Positions 51,498 to 60,722 of a DNA stretch of 64,000 bases are shown here, piece after piece; within the stretch, counting starts at the first letter, position 1, and each line of letters begins with the position of its first letter. A model generated the notes under the pieces. That model had not been told where the DNA came from and searched no databases. It saw nothing but the letters and a program-made list of their open reading frames with translations. A program made the translations under genes and the position numbers. The DNA is from Acuticoccus mangrovi (lineage in GTDB: Bacteria; Pseudomonadota; Alphaproteobacteria; Rhizobiales; Amorphaceae): the NCBI RefSeq assembly GCF_016411865.1, contig NZ_JAEKJA010000011.1, positions 62,001-126,000 on the forward strand, written 5' to 3'.

Positions 51498-52882
51498 CGC
51501 CCGCCCTCCTCGACGCGCTGAAGGCCGCTCTCGGCGCCGCGTCCGTCCTCACCGGCGACGACATTCCCGCGCGCAACGAGTTCGACCAGACGCTCGGCCG
51601 CCCGACGCGCCCGGCCGCCCTCCTCCTGCCGCGCACCACCGACGCGGTCGCCGCGGCCCTCCGCCTCTGCCACGAGGCCGGCCAGCCGGTGGTGACCCAA
51701 GGCGGCATGACCGGCCTCGCCGGCGGCGCCCATCCCAAGGAGGACGAGGTCGCCCTGTCGCTGGAGCGGATGCGCGGGGTGGAGGAGATCGACCCCGTCG
51801 CCGCCACCCTCACGGCGCTCGCCGGCACGCCGCTCGCCGAGATTCAGGCCGCCGCGGAGCAGGCGGGCTTCCACTGCGGCATCGATCTCGGTGCGCGCGG
51901 CTCCTGCTCCATCGGCGGCAACGTCGCCACCAACGCCGGCGGCAACAACGTGCTGCGCTACGGCATGACGCGCCACAACGTGCTCGGCCTCGAGGCGGTG
52001 CAGGCCGACGGCACGGTGCTGACCTCGCTCAACAAGATGCTGAAGAACAACACGGGCTACGACTGGAAGCAGCTCTTCATCGGCTCGGAAGGCACGCTCG
52101 GGGTGGTGACGCGCGTGGTGCTCGCCCTTCACCCGCAGCCCGGACCGGTGGAGACCGCCCTTCTCGCCTGCCCCTCCATGGAGGCGGCCGTCGGCGTGTT
52201 GACCCGGCTCGGGGCGGAGTTCGGCTCCGGCCTCATGATGTTCGAGGGCATGTGGGCGGAGTTCATCGACACGGCGGTGACGATGATGGGCCTGCCCGCC
52301 CCCTTCGAGCGCCCTCACGAGCTTCTCGTTCTGACCGAGATCGCTCCCGGCCCCGGCGGCGCGGAGCGCGTCACCGACGCCCTCGGCGTGCTGATGGAGG
52401 ACGGCCTCGTGGAGGACGCCATCGTCGCCCGCTCGGGCAACGACGCGGCCCGCCTGTGGGCCTACCGCGAGAGCCCCTACGAATATTACAAGCACCTCGC
52501 GAGCCAGACGATCTTCGACGTCTCGATCCCGCGTGCCGACATGGCGGCCGCCGTCGCCGACCTGCGGGCGCTGGCGGCGCAGCGGTGGCCGAGCGCGATG
52601 CAGGTGGTGTTCGGCCACATCGCCGACTCCAACATCCACATCGTCATCGGCCCCACCGTGCCGGGCGTGCCGACGAGCCCCGACGAGAAGCGGGCCACCG
52701 AGGCGGCGGTCTACGACGTCGTCGCCCACCACGCCGGCTCGGTCTCGGCCGAGCACGGCATCGGGCGCAACAAGCGCCCCTATCTCGCCCATAGCCGCAC
52801 CCCGGCCGAACTCGCCCTCATGCGCACTCTGAAGACCGCCCTCGACCCCAAAGGCATCCTCAACCCCGGCCGTGTCCTGTGA
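51494..52882 (+). CDS. FAD-binding 2-hydroxyacid dehydrogenase (GlcD / D2HGDH-like)
   Basis: The 462-residue flavoprotein has a PCMH-type FAD domain (about 35-215: VTQGGMTGLAGGAHP, GSCSIGGNVATNAGGNNVLRYG in pieces, FIGSEGTLGVVT) and a C-terminal cap domain with GHIADSNIHIVIGP and SAEHGIGRNKRPYL, which hold the metal and substrate sites. The family oxidises D-lactate, D-2-hydroxyglutarate, glycolate and similar acids. The start is GTG in a GTGA overlap with gntR. Its place between the regulator and an ABC transporter suggests it oxidises the imported compound or a product of it. The exact substrate is unknown. Confidence 0.9.
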   Translation: MTPALLDALKAALGAASVLTGDDIPARNEFDQTLGRPTRPAALLLPRTTDAVAAALRLCHEAGQPVVTQGGMTGLAGGAHPKEDEVALSLERMRGVEEIDPVAATLTALAGTPLAEIQAAAEQAGFHCGIDLGARGSCSIGGNVATNAGGNNVLRYGMTRHNVLGLEAVQADGTVLTSLNKMLKNNTGYDWKQLFIGSEGTLGVVTRVVLALHPQPGPVETALLACPSMEAAVGVLTRLGAEFGSGLMMFEGMWAEFIDTAVTMMGLPAPFERPHELLVLTEIAPGPGGAERVTDALGVLMEDGLVEDAIVARSGNDAARLWAYRESPYEYYKHLASQTIFDVSIPRADMAAAVADLRALAAQRWPSAMQVVFGHIADSNIHIVIGPTVPGVPTSPDEKRATEAAVYDVVAHHAGSVSAEHGIGRNKRPYLAHSRTPAELALMRTLKTALDPKGILNPGRVL

Positions 52883-52913
52883 AGGCCGCCACGCGAAGCG
52901 GAGAGAGCTGACC

Positions 52914-54461
52914 ATGCCACATTCACGCAGGCGCTTCCTGAAGATGACCGGCGGCACCGCCGCGCTCGCCGCCCTCGGCCTGCCCGGCAGCGTGCTCGCG
53001 CAGGGCGCCGAGGCGGGCCAGCTCATCCTCGCCTACCCCACCGACGTGCCGACCTGGGACCCCAACGCCCGCTCCCTCGCCCCGGTCCAGTCGCTCTACA
53101 AGTGCGTCTTCGATCAGCCGCTGACGCAGGCGCCCGACCTCGCCGTCGAGCCCGCCCTGGTGACCGAATACAGCTTCTCCGACGACGGCCTGTCGCTCGA
53201 CCTCACCTTCCGCGACGACGTGCTGTTCCACGACGGCTCCAAGATGACGGCGGAGGATTTCCGCTACACCTTCTACGAGCGGCCGCAGCAGCCGGTGCCC
53301 GAGGGCGGCCGGCGCCTCGACACGGCCTTCCTGTGGCGCAAGGTGACCGACATCGCGGTGACGAGCCCCACCACCTGCACCATGACCTTCTCCGAACCGA
53401 TGCCCTCGGCCGTCACCTGGCTCTACTTCCTCTGCTCCTACGTCGTGCCGAAGGCCTATCTGGAGAAGGTGGGGCTCGAGGAGTTCCAGCGCGCGCCCGT
53501 CGGCACCGGCCCCTACAAGGTGGTGGAGTACCAGCAGGGCAGCCGCATCGAGCTCGAGGCGTTCGCCGACTACTGGAACGGCAAGCCGGCCATCGACCGG
53601 GTGACCATCGAGATCGTGCGCGACCCGACCGCGCGCGTCGCCGCGATCGAGTCGCGCCGGGCGGGCGCCGCCATCGACGTCCCGGTGCGCGAGGCCGACC
53701 GGCTCGGCCAGATGCCCGGCCTCGTCTCCACCATCGACCCGATCGCCGACATCGTGCTCCTGCAGATCACCAAGAACGGCGGCTTCAAGGACGATGCGGT
53801 GCGCCTCGCCGCGCACTACGCCATCAACAAGGAGGCGATCAACCGCGCCTTCTTCCTCGGCAACGCGACGCCGATCGACGCCCCCGCCGCCCGCGGCACG
53901 CCGGGCTATCCCGAGGACTTCGAGCTCGGCTACTCGGAGGAGAAGGCCATCGACCTCCTCGCCTCGGTGGGCTACGGGCCGGCGAACCCGGTGGAGATCA
54001 CCTTCTTCACCACCAACGGCGTGTTCCCCAACGACTACGACATGGCCCGCGCCATCGCCGCCATGTGGCAGAAGGTGGGCATCAACGCCAAGGTGGAGGC
54101 CGTCGAGGCGTCGACCTACCAGGAGCGGCTGCGCGCCGGCACGCTGCCGGAGGCGACGATGTACCAGTGGGGCAACGCCACCGGCGACCCGGTGATGTAC
54201 GCCGGCTACCTGCTCGACCCCAACTCCATCTTCGCCGCGATGAAGTCGGAGGATCTCGGCGAGATGATCCACCCACTGCTCGTCGAGATGGACGCCGACA
54301 AGCGGCACGCCGGCTACCGCGCGGTGAACAAGTTCGCGGTGGAGCACGGTTACACGATCGGCATCGTGCAGGCGGTGAAGACCATCGTGCACGAGGAGCG
54401 CGTCCACGTGACGAAGTACGACAACGGCTGGATCCTGCCCGCCACCTGGTCCATCGGCTGA
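52914..54461 (+). CDS. Family 5 ABC transporter solute-binding protein, Tat-type leader
   Basis: The 515-residue protein starts MPHSRRRFLKMTGGTAALAA, a classical Tat signal (RRRFLK) with likely cleavage after VLA at residue 29. The mature domain is of the peptide/opine/nickel type (SBP family 5): TWDPNARSLAPVQSLY, FHDGSKMTAEDFRYTF, APVGTGPYKVVEYQQGSRIE and VPVREADRLGQM. It feeds the two permeases and the fused ATPase downstream. The ligand is not predictable; close relatives serve dipeptides, opines, glutathione and modified sugars. An in-frame Met 14 codons upstream was rejected because it places the twin arginine too far in. Confidence 0.9.
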   Translation: MPHSRRRFLKMTGGTAALAALGLPGSVLAQGAEAGQLILAYPTDVPTWDPNARSLAPVQSLYKCVFDQPLTQAPDLAVEPALVTEYSFSDDGLSLDLTFRDDVLFHDGSKMTAEDFRYTFYERPQQPVPEGGRRLDTAFLWRKVTDIAVTSPTTCTMTFSEPMPSAVTWLYFLCSYVVPKAYLEKVGLEEFQRAPVGTGPYKVVEYQQGSRIELEAFADYWNGKPAIDRVTIEIVRDPTARVAAIESRRAGAAIDVPVREADRLGQMPGLVSTIDPIADIVLLQITKNGGFKDDAVRLAAHYAINKEAINRAFFLGNATPIDAPAARGTPGYPEDFELGYSEEKAIDLLASVGYGPANPVEITFFTTNGVFPNDYDMARAIAAMWQKVGINAKVEAVEASTYQERLRAGTLPEATMYQWGNATGDPVMYAGYLLDPNSIFAAMKSEDLGEMIHPLLVEMDADKRHAGYRAVNKFAVEHGYTIGIVQAVKTIVHEERVHVTKYDNGWILPATWSIG

Positions 54462-54483
54462 CGGCCGGCGCGACCGGACCGCG

Positions 54484-55503
54484 ATGCTCCTCGTCGCGCT
54501 CAGGATCCTGTTCTTCCGCCTCCTCGTTGCGGTGCCGACGCTCATCGCGGTGTCGGCGCTGGTGTTCGTGATCCTGCGCCTCCTGCCGGCCGATCCGGCG
54601 GCGATGTCGCTGCCGCCGGGCGCCACGGCCGAGGACCTCGCCCGGCTGCGCGCCGCTCTCGGCCTCGACCGCTCGATCCCCGAGCAATATCTCATCTGGC
54701 TCGGCGACCTCCTGTCGGGCGACTTCGGCATCTCGATCTACTTCCGCCGCCCGGTGGCCGACCTCGTGTCGACGGCGCTGCCAAACACGCTGGAGCTCGT
54801 CCTGTCGGGTCTCCTCCTCGGCGTGATCGTCGGCGTCGCCGGCGGCCTCCTGATGTTCCGCGCCCGCGGCGGGCGGGGCGAGGAGGCGCTCGACGTCGTC
54901 TCCTCGGCGATGATGTCGATCCCGGAATTCCTCTGGGCTCTGCTCCTCATCCTCGCCTTCGGCGTGGCGGTGCCGCTCTTACCCTTCATCGGCCGCATGG
55001 CACCGGGCATGATGACGCCGCCCGGCGTCACCGGCTTCCTGCTCCTCGACAGCCTCATCGCCGGCCGGCTCGACGTCTTCTTCAGCCTTCTCCTCCACCT
55101 CGTCCTGCCGGCGGTGGCGCTCGCCATCGCCCTCGCGCCGCTCATCATGCGGGTGCTGCGCGCCTCGCTGGTGGAGGTGGCGGGCGACGACTTCGTGACC
55201 CAGGCGCGGCTGCGCGGCCTCTCCGAGCAGCGCATCCTCTTCGCCCACACCCTGCCCAACGCGGCGCTCCCCACCATCTCGCTGATCGGCGTGCAGGCGG
55301 GCTTCATGTTCGGCGGCACGGTGCTCGTGGAGGTGATCTTCGGCTATCCGGGGCTCGGCAACCTCATCGTCGACGCGGTGCGCAACCACGACCTGCCCGT
55401 CATCCAGCTCGTGGCGCTCGTCTATTGCGTGCTCGTCCTCGCCATCAATGCGGCGGTGGAGGTGATCTATCTCCTCGTCAACCCGCGGCTGAGGACCCAT
55501 TGA
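54484..55503 (+). CDS. Peptide/opine-type ABC transporter permease (DppB-like)
   Basis: A 339-residue permease. It has the N-terminal helix FFRLLVAVPTLIAVSALVFVILRLLP, the periplasmic LGLDRSIPEQYLIWLGDLLSGDFGISI segment in pieces that is common to DppB/OppB proteins, and the coupling loop DFVTQARLRGLSEQRILFAHTLPNA in pieces. The C-terminal FGYPGLGNLIVDAV is also typical. About six membrane helices are present. It starts 22 bases after the binding protein gene. Its TGA overlaps the TTG start of the partner permease. Confidence 0.92.
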   Translation: MLLVALRILFFRLLVAVPTLIAVSALVFVILRLLPADPAAMSLPPGATAEDLARLRAALGLDRSIPEQYLIWLGDLLSGDFGISIYFRRPVADLVSTALPNTLELVLSGLLLGVIVGVAGGLLMFRARGGRGEEALDVVSSAMMSIPEFLWALLLILAFGVAVPLLPFIGRMAPGMMTPPGVTGFLLLDSLIAGRLDVFFSLLLHLVLPAVALAIALAPLIMRVLRASLVEVAGDDFVTQARLRGLSEQRILFAHTLPNAALPTISLIGVQAGFMFGGTVLVEVIFGYPGLGNLIVDAVRNHDLPVIQLVALVYCVLVLAINAAVEVIYLLVNPRLRTH

Positions 55504-56351
55504 GCGCCGCCCGCTTCCTGACGCCGCGCATCGTCGTCGGCGGCGCGCTGATCGCGGCGCTGGTGCTGGTGGCGATCTTCGCGCCACTGATCGCCCCCAA
55601 CGACCCGGAGGCGCAGGAGCTCCTCTACGTGCTCCTGCCGCCCGCCTGGGCGCCGGGTGGCGACGCGGCGTTCCCGCTCGGCACCGACAGCCTCGGCCGC
55701 TGCATCGCCTCGCGCCTCGTCTTCGGCACCCGCGTCGCGCTCACCGTGGCGCTGACGGCGGCGACGGGGGCGATGGTCCTCGGCACCCTTCTCGCCCTCC
55801 TCGCCGGCTATTTCGGTGGCCGCATCGACTGGCTCGTCTCCCGCGCCGTCGACACCTGGATGTCGTTCCCGCCGGTGATCCTGGCGCTGATCCTCCTCGT
55901 CGGCCTCGGCGCGGGGGTCGACAAGGTGATCCTCGCCATCATCATCGTGGACTGGACGCGCTTTGCCCGCGTCATCCGCTCCGAGGTGCTGGTGGTGCGG
56001 CGGCGCGACTATATCGCCGCCGCGCGCCTCGCCGGCTTCAGCCACCTCGCGGTGCTGGCGCGCGAGGTGCTGCCGGCGGTGGCGCCGCTCGTGATCACCC
56101 TCCTCAGCCTCGAGATGGGCATCGCCGTCATCGTCGAGGCGACCATGAGCTTCGTCGGCCTCTCGGTGGAATCCGACGTCGCCGCCTGGGGCGTGATGAT
56201 CGCCGACGCCCGCCGCTCGATGTACCAGGCGCCCTGGGGCGTCGTCCTGCCCACGGCGGCGATCTTCCTCACCGTGCTCGGCTTCAACCTCCTCGGCGAC
56301 GGGCTGCGGCCCGCGCTCGACCCGTCGCTGCGCACGCGGGGCGCCCGATGA
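55500..56351 (+). CDS. Peptide/opine-type ABC transporter permease (DppC-like)
   Basis: The 283-residue partner permease starts at TTG 55500, sharing TTGA with the preceding stop; the resulting N-terminus LSAARFLTPRIVVGGALIAAL leads straight into the first helix, and no ATG or GTG start would keep that helix. The family segments PLGTDSLGRCIASRLVFGTRVAL (in parts), RRDYIAAARLAGFSHLAVLAREVLP (in parts) and ATMSFVGLSVESDVAAWGVMI are seen. Its stop shares ATGA with the ATPase gene, so the three transporter genes are tightly coupled. Confidence 0.9.
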   Translation: MSAARFLTPRIVVGGALIAALVLVAIFAPLIAPNDPEAQELLYVLLPPAWAPGGDAAFPLGTDSLGRCIASRLVFGTRVALTVALTAATGAMVLGTLLALLAGYFGGRIDWLVSRAVDTWMSFPPVILALILLVGLGAGVDKVILAIIIVDWTRFARVIRSEVLVVRRRDYIAAARLAGFSHLAVLAREVLPAVAPLVITLLSLEMGIAVIVEATMSFVGLSVESDVAAWGVMIADARRSMYQAPWGVVLPTAAIFLTVLGFNLLGDGLRPALDPSLRTRGAR

Positions 56352-58231
56352 GCGTGCTCGCGGTCGAGGGGCTCACCGTCTCGGCCAAGCAGGCGGCGGT
56401 GCTGCGCGACCTCTCCTTCGAGGTGGCGCCGGGCAAGGTGGTGGGGCTCGTCGGCGAATCGGGGGCGGGCAAGTCGATGATCGGCCGCGTCCTCGCCGGA
56501 ACGCTGCCGCCGGGCTTTGCCGTCACCGCCGGCTCGGTGCGCTTTCAGGGGGCCGATCTCGTCGCCGCCGATCCGCGCGCCCGCCGCCGCGCGCTCGGCG
56601 ACCGCCTGACCTTCATTCCACAGGAGCCGCTGACGGCCCTCGACCCGCTGATGACGGTCGCGGCCCAGTTCGGCGAGCACCTGCAGCGCCTCGGCATGCC
56701 ACGGAGCGGGCGGCGCGGGGCGATGCGCGCCGCCCTCGCCGCAGTGGAGCTCGACCCCGCCCGCGTCCTCGAGCGCTACCCGTTCCAGCTCTCCGGCGGC
56801 ATGTGCCAGCGGGTGCTGATCGCGATGGCCTTCGTCTCCAACCCCGCCCTGGTGGTGGCGGACGAGCCGACCACCGCCCTCGACGTCTCGACTCAGATGC
56901 GGATCATCGCCCTCATCCGCACACTTCAGCGGGACCATGCGACGGGCCTCCTCTTCATCACCCACGATCTGCGGCTCGCGGCGCACGTGTGCGACGAGAT
57001 CATCGTCCTCTATGCCGGCGAGGCGGTGGAGCACGGCCCCGCCGCCGCGGTGATGGGCGAGCCGCGCCACCCCTATGCGGCGAGCCTCAAGGCCTCGATC
57101 CCGCCTGTCGACGGGCCGCTGCACCGCCTGGTGCCGCTCGCCGACACGATGCCGGGCATCGCCCGTTTCGCCAGTCTGCCGGGCTGCCGCTTCGCCCCGC
57201 GCTGCCCGGTGCGCGACGCGACCTGCGCCGCCGCTCCGCCGCCGGCGATCGCCATCGCCCCCCGTCACACGGTGCGGGCCGCCGGCGCCTGCCTCAGCGC
57301 GAGCGGCGCGGCGGCGGCGATCCCGATGCCGCCCGCCCCGCCGCCCGGCGCCGGCCCGCCGGTCTTGGAACTGCGGGACGCGGCCAAGCACTACCCCGCC
57401 CGGCGCAACCTCATCGGCCTGCGCCACGGCCCCGGCACCACCGCCGTCGCCGGCGCCAGCCTCACGGTGCGCCCTGGCGAGTTCGTGGGGATCGTCGGCG
57501 AGAGCGGATCGGGCAAGTCCACCCTCGCGCGCCTGGTGATGGGGCTCGAGGCGCCCACCGCCGGCCGCATCCTCGTCGACGGTGCCGACGTGACGGTGGG
57601 CGACGCCGCAGCCCGCAGCGTCCGCCTCGGTGCGCTGCAAATGGTGTTTCAGGACCCCCAGTCGGCGCTCAACCCGCGCCGCTCGGTGTGGCGTCTGGTG
57701 ACGCAGGCGATGGAGGCGGCCCGCGCCCGCCTCGGCACCGGCACACGCGCCGGACCGGCCCGCCCGAGCAGGGCCGGTCGGCGCGAGCGGGCCGCCACCC
57801 TCCTCGCCGAGACCGGCCTCCCCGCCGACCTCCTCGACCGCTTCCCGGCCGAGCTCTCCGGCGGCCAGAAGCAGCGCGTCAACATCGCCCGCGCCCTCTG
57901 CCTCGCCCCGCGCCTCCTCGTCGCCGACGAGATCGTCTCGGGCCTCGACGTGTCGGTGCAGGCGCAAATCCTCAACCTCCTGCACACGCTGCGCGACGAG
58001 CTCGGCATCGGCCTCCTGCTCATCTCCCACGACCTCGGCGTGGTGCGCTACGTGTGCAGCCGCGTGGTGGTGATGCGGCACGGCGAGATCGTCGAGGAAG
58101 GCCCCGTCGAGGCGGTCTTCCGCGATCCGCAGCATCCCTACACGCGGATGCTGCTGGCGAGCATTCCGCCCGACGACGCCACGCTGCCCTGGCCGCGCGA
58201 GAGCGATGTCGCGAGCGCCGCCGCCGCTTGA
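56348..58231 (+). CDS. ABC transporter fused dual ATP-binding protein (DppD-DppF-like)
   Basis: The 627-residue protein has two complete ATPase domains: Walker A GESGAGKS at 36-43 with signature [15 protein letters not shown] and Walker [13 protein letters not shown] in the first, and Walker [10 protein letters not shown] near 385 with [15 protein letters not shown] and [12 protein letters not shown] in the second. Between them lies the oligopeptide-type cysteine region [15 protein letters not shown]. The first signature has M and C in place of the usual Q-K or Q-R pair, a mild deviation. It completes a one-operon peptide or opine importer. A 109-base gap follows before the molybdenum hydroxylase gene. 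Confidence 0.92.
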   Translation: MSVLAVEGLTVSAKQAAVLRDLSFEVAPGKVVGLVGESGAGKSMIGRVLAGTLPPGFAVTAGSVRFQGADLVAADPRARRRALGDRLTFIPQEPLTALDPLMTVAAQFGEHLQRLGMPRSGRRGAMRAALAAVELDPARVLERYPFQLSGGMCQRVLIAMAFVSNPALVVADEPTTALDVSTQMRIIALIRTLQRDHATGLLFITHDLRLAAHVCDEIIVLYAGEAVEHGPAAAVMGEPRHPYAASLKASIPPVDGPLHRLVPLADTMPGIARFASLPGCRFAPRCPVRDATCAAAPPPAIAIAPRHTVRAAGACLSASGAAAAIPMPPAPPPGAGPPVLELRDAAKHYPARRNLIGLRHGPGTTAVAGASLTVRPGEFVGIVGESGSGKSTLARLVMGLEAPTAGRILVDGADVTVGDAAARSVRLGALQMVFQDPQSALNPRRSVWRLVTQAMEAARARLGTGTRAGPARPSRAGRRERAATLLAETGLPADLLDRFPAELSGGQKQRVNIARALCLAPRLLVADEIVSGLDVSVQAQILNLLHTLRDELGIGLLLISHDLGVVRYVCSRVVVMRHGEIVEEGPVEAVFRDPQHPYTRMLLASIPPDDATLPWPRESDVASAAAA

Positions 58232-58340
58232 CGGCGGGCCCGGCACGCCGCTTGCGCCGATCGGTCACAACCCCGACTCCCCACCCCCTGGCATGCGCCA
58301 TGCACTGATTAGGGTCCTATCCATCGGAGCCCTCGACCAA

Positions 58341-60692
58341 ATGAACGACTTCGGCGCGCTGAAATTCGGCATCGGTGCACGCGCGACCCGCCTCGAAGAC
58401 CAGCGCTTCGTCACCGGCGCCGGCCGCTATGGCGACGACATTCGCCTTCCCGGCGAGACCTTTGCCGAGTTCGTGATGTCGCCGGCGCCGGCCGGGCGGA
58501 TCCGCGCCATCGACACCGAGGCGGCGAAGGCGATGCCGGGCGTTCTCGGCGTCTTCACCATGGCCGACCTCGATACCGACGGCGTCGGCGACATCCCGGC
58601 GCTGACGATGGGCGTCGCCCCGCTCTTCCGCCCCGACGGCACCCGCGCCACGACGCCGCCCCGCCCGCCTCTGGCGCGCGAGGAGGTCCGCTTCGTCGGC
58701 GACACGGTGGCGATGGTGGTCGCCGAGAGCCGCGCCGCCGCGCGCGACGCCGTCGAGGCGGTGACGGTGGAGATCGACGAGGCACCCTTCGTGCTCGACC
58801 TGATGGAGGCCGAAGGCGGACCCGCGGTGTGGCCGCACCTTCCCGACAACCTCGCTTATTTGTGGCGCGAGGGGGATGCGGCCGCCGTCGACGCCGCCAT
58901 CGAGGCGGCGGACCACGTCGCCACCGTCACGGTGCCCTTCGCCCGTCTCGCCATGGTGCCGATGGAGCCCCGCTCCGCCGTCGCCGTCTACGAGGACGAG
59001 CGCTATGTGCTCCACTGCGGCACGCAGAACCCGCACATCGTGCGCCAGATGCTGGCGGAGAACGTCTTCAAGGTCCCGCTCGAGGCGGTGCGGGTGACGA
59101 CGCCCGACATGGGCGGCGGCTTCGGCATGCGCTCCACGGTGTTTCCGGAGATGGTCGCCGTCACCTGGGCGGCGAAGCGTCTCGGCCGCCCGGTGAAGTG
59201 GACCGGCCGCCGCTCCGACGCCTTCCTCGCCGACGACATGGGCCGCGACGTGACGATGACCGCCGAGCTGGCGCTCGCCGCCGACGGCACCTTCCAGGCG
59301 CTGAGGGTGAAGTCGGTGGCGACGCTCGGCGCCTACGTGTCGATGTTCGGCCCCGTGCCGACCTTCGCCAACCTCGGCGGGCTCGCGAGCGTCTACCGCA
59401 CGCCGGCGATCTCGGCGGAGGTGCGCACCGTCTACACCCACACCACCCCGATCGCCCCCTATCGTGGCGCCGGCCGGCCCGAGGCGATCGCGGTGATGGA
59501 GCTCGCCATCGACGGCGCCGCCCGCGAGTTCGGCTTCGACCGGATGGCGCTGCGCCGCAAGAACATGATCCGCCCGGACGAGATGCCGTTCCAGACGGGC
59601 CTCTCCTACAACTACGATTCGGGCGACTTCCCCGCCGTGATGGCCCGCGCCGAGGCGCTCGCCGACGTCGCCGGCTTCCCTGCCCGCAAGGCCGCGGCCG
59701 CCGCCGAGGGGCGCCTTCTGGGGCTCGGCGTGGTGATGGCCATCGAAGCCTCCGCCGGCCTGCTCGACGAGGAGGTCGAGGTCGCGATCGACGCCGACGG
59801 GCATGCGACCATCCGGGCCGGCTCGATCAATCACGGCCAGGGCCACGAGACGACGCTGCGCCAGATCGTCGCCGACCGTCTGCCGATCGCCGCCGACGCC
59901 ATGACCTTCTCCCAGGGCGACACCAACGTCATCCCCTACGGCAACGGCACCTTCGGCTCGCGCACCGCGGTGCTCGCCGGCTCGGCGACGCTCGGCGCCG
60001 TCGACGGCGTCGTCGCCCGGGCCAAGGAGATCGCCGCCCACCTGATGAGCGCCGAGGCCGACGCGGTGGATTTCGACGGCGAGCGCTTCACCCTGCGCGA
60101 GTCCAACCAGATCCGCACCTTCGCCGAGGTCGCCGCCGCCGCCCACGACCCGGCGCAGCTCCCCCCGGGCGCGGCGCCGGGCCTCGCCGCCACCGTGCGC
60201 TTCGGCTCGCCCGACGGCCCCACCTTCCCCAACGGCTGCCACGTCTGCGAGATCAGCATCGACACCGGCACGGCGATGCTGACGGTGGAGCGCTACGTCG
60301 CGGTGTGCGACATCGGCACCGTGATCAACCCGACCATCGTCGAGGGCCAGATCCACGGTGGCGTGGTGCAGGGCCTCGGCGAGGTCATCGGCGAGGTGAT
60401 GATCTACGACGACGCGACGGGCGGCCCCGTCACCGGCTCGTTCATGGACTACGCCATGCCGCGCGCCGAGGACGTGCCCGAGATCGTCGTGGAGCTCGCC
60501 CCTTCGCCGACGCCGAAGAACCCCTTGGGCGCCAAGGGCTGCGGCGAGGCGGGCACGGTGGGTGGCCTCACCGCCGGGCTCGCCGCGGTCGCCGACGCGC
60601 TCGCCGATCTCGGCATCACGGCGATCACCATGCCGGCGACCCCCGGCACGCTGTGGCGGATCCTCGACGAGGCGAAGGCCGCCTGCCCCTGA
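58341..60692 (+). CDS. Xanthine dehydrogenase family molybdopterin-binding subunit (CoxL form II-like)
   Basis: The 783-residue protein is the large, Mo-binding subunit of a molybdenum hydroxylase. It opens KFGIGARATRLEDQRFVTGAGRYGDDI in pieces, has the cofactor-binding DMGGGFGMR (256-264), the form II active-site loop YRGAGRPEA (374-382), GSINHGQGHETT and the catalytic glutamate E736 in KGCGEAGTVGG. Form II enzymes oxidise varied aldehydes or N-heterocycles, not CO. The usual FAD (CoxM) and 2Fe-2S (CoxS) partner genes are not next to it: ABC genes precede and a proton pump converges. The ATG at 58341 has a poor ribosome site. It probably belongs to the GntR cassette, but the 109-base gap leaves room for its own promoter. 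Confidence 0.9.
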   Translation: MNDFGALKFGIGARATRLEDQRFVTGAGRYGDDIRLPGETFAEFVMSPAPAGRIRAIDTEAAKAMPGVLGVFTMADLDTDGVGDIPALTMGVAPLFRPDGTRATTPPRPPLAREEVRFVGDTVAMVVAESRAAARDAVEAVTVEIDEAPFVLDLMEAEGGPAVWPHLPDNLAYLWREGDAAAVDAAIEAADHVATVTVPFARLAMVPMEPRSAVAVYEDERYVLHCGTQNPHIVRQMLAENVFKVPLEAVRVTTPDMGGGFGMRSTVFPEMVAVTWAAKRLGRPVKWTGRRSDAFLADDMGRDVTMTAELALAADGTFQALRVKSVATLGAYVSMFGPVPTFANLGGLASVYRTPAISAEVRTVYTHTTPIAPYRGAGRPEAIAVMELAIDGAAREFGFDRMALRRKNMIRPDEMPFQTGLSYNYDSGDFPAVMARAEALADVAGFPARKAAAAAEGRLLGLGVVMAIEASAGLLDEEVEVAIDADGHATIRAGSINHGQGHETTLRQIVADRLPIAADAMTFSQGDTNVIPYGNGTFGSRTAVLAGSATLGAVDGVVARAKEIAAHLMSAEADAVDFDGERFTLRESNQIRTFAEVAAAAHDPAQLPPGAAPGLAATVRFGSPDGPTFPNGCHVCEISIDTGTAMLTVERYVAVCDIGTVINPTIVEGQIHGGVVQGLGEVIGEVMIYDDATGGPVTGSFMDYAMPRAEDVPEIVVELAPSPTPKNPLGAKGCGEAGTVGGLTAGLAAVADALADLGITAITMPATPGTLWRILDEAKAACP

Positions 60693-60722
60693 TCGCGGGG
60701 CGAGAGCGCCGCCCCGACCCGC

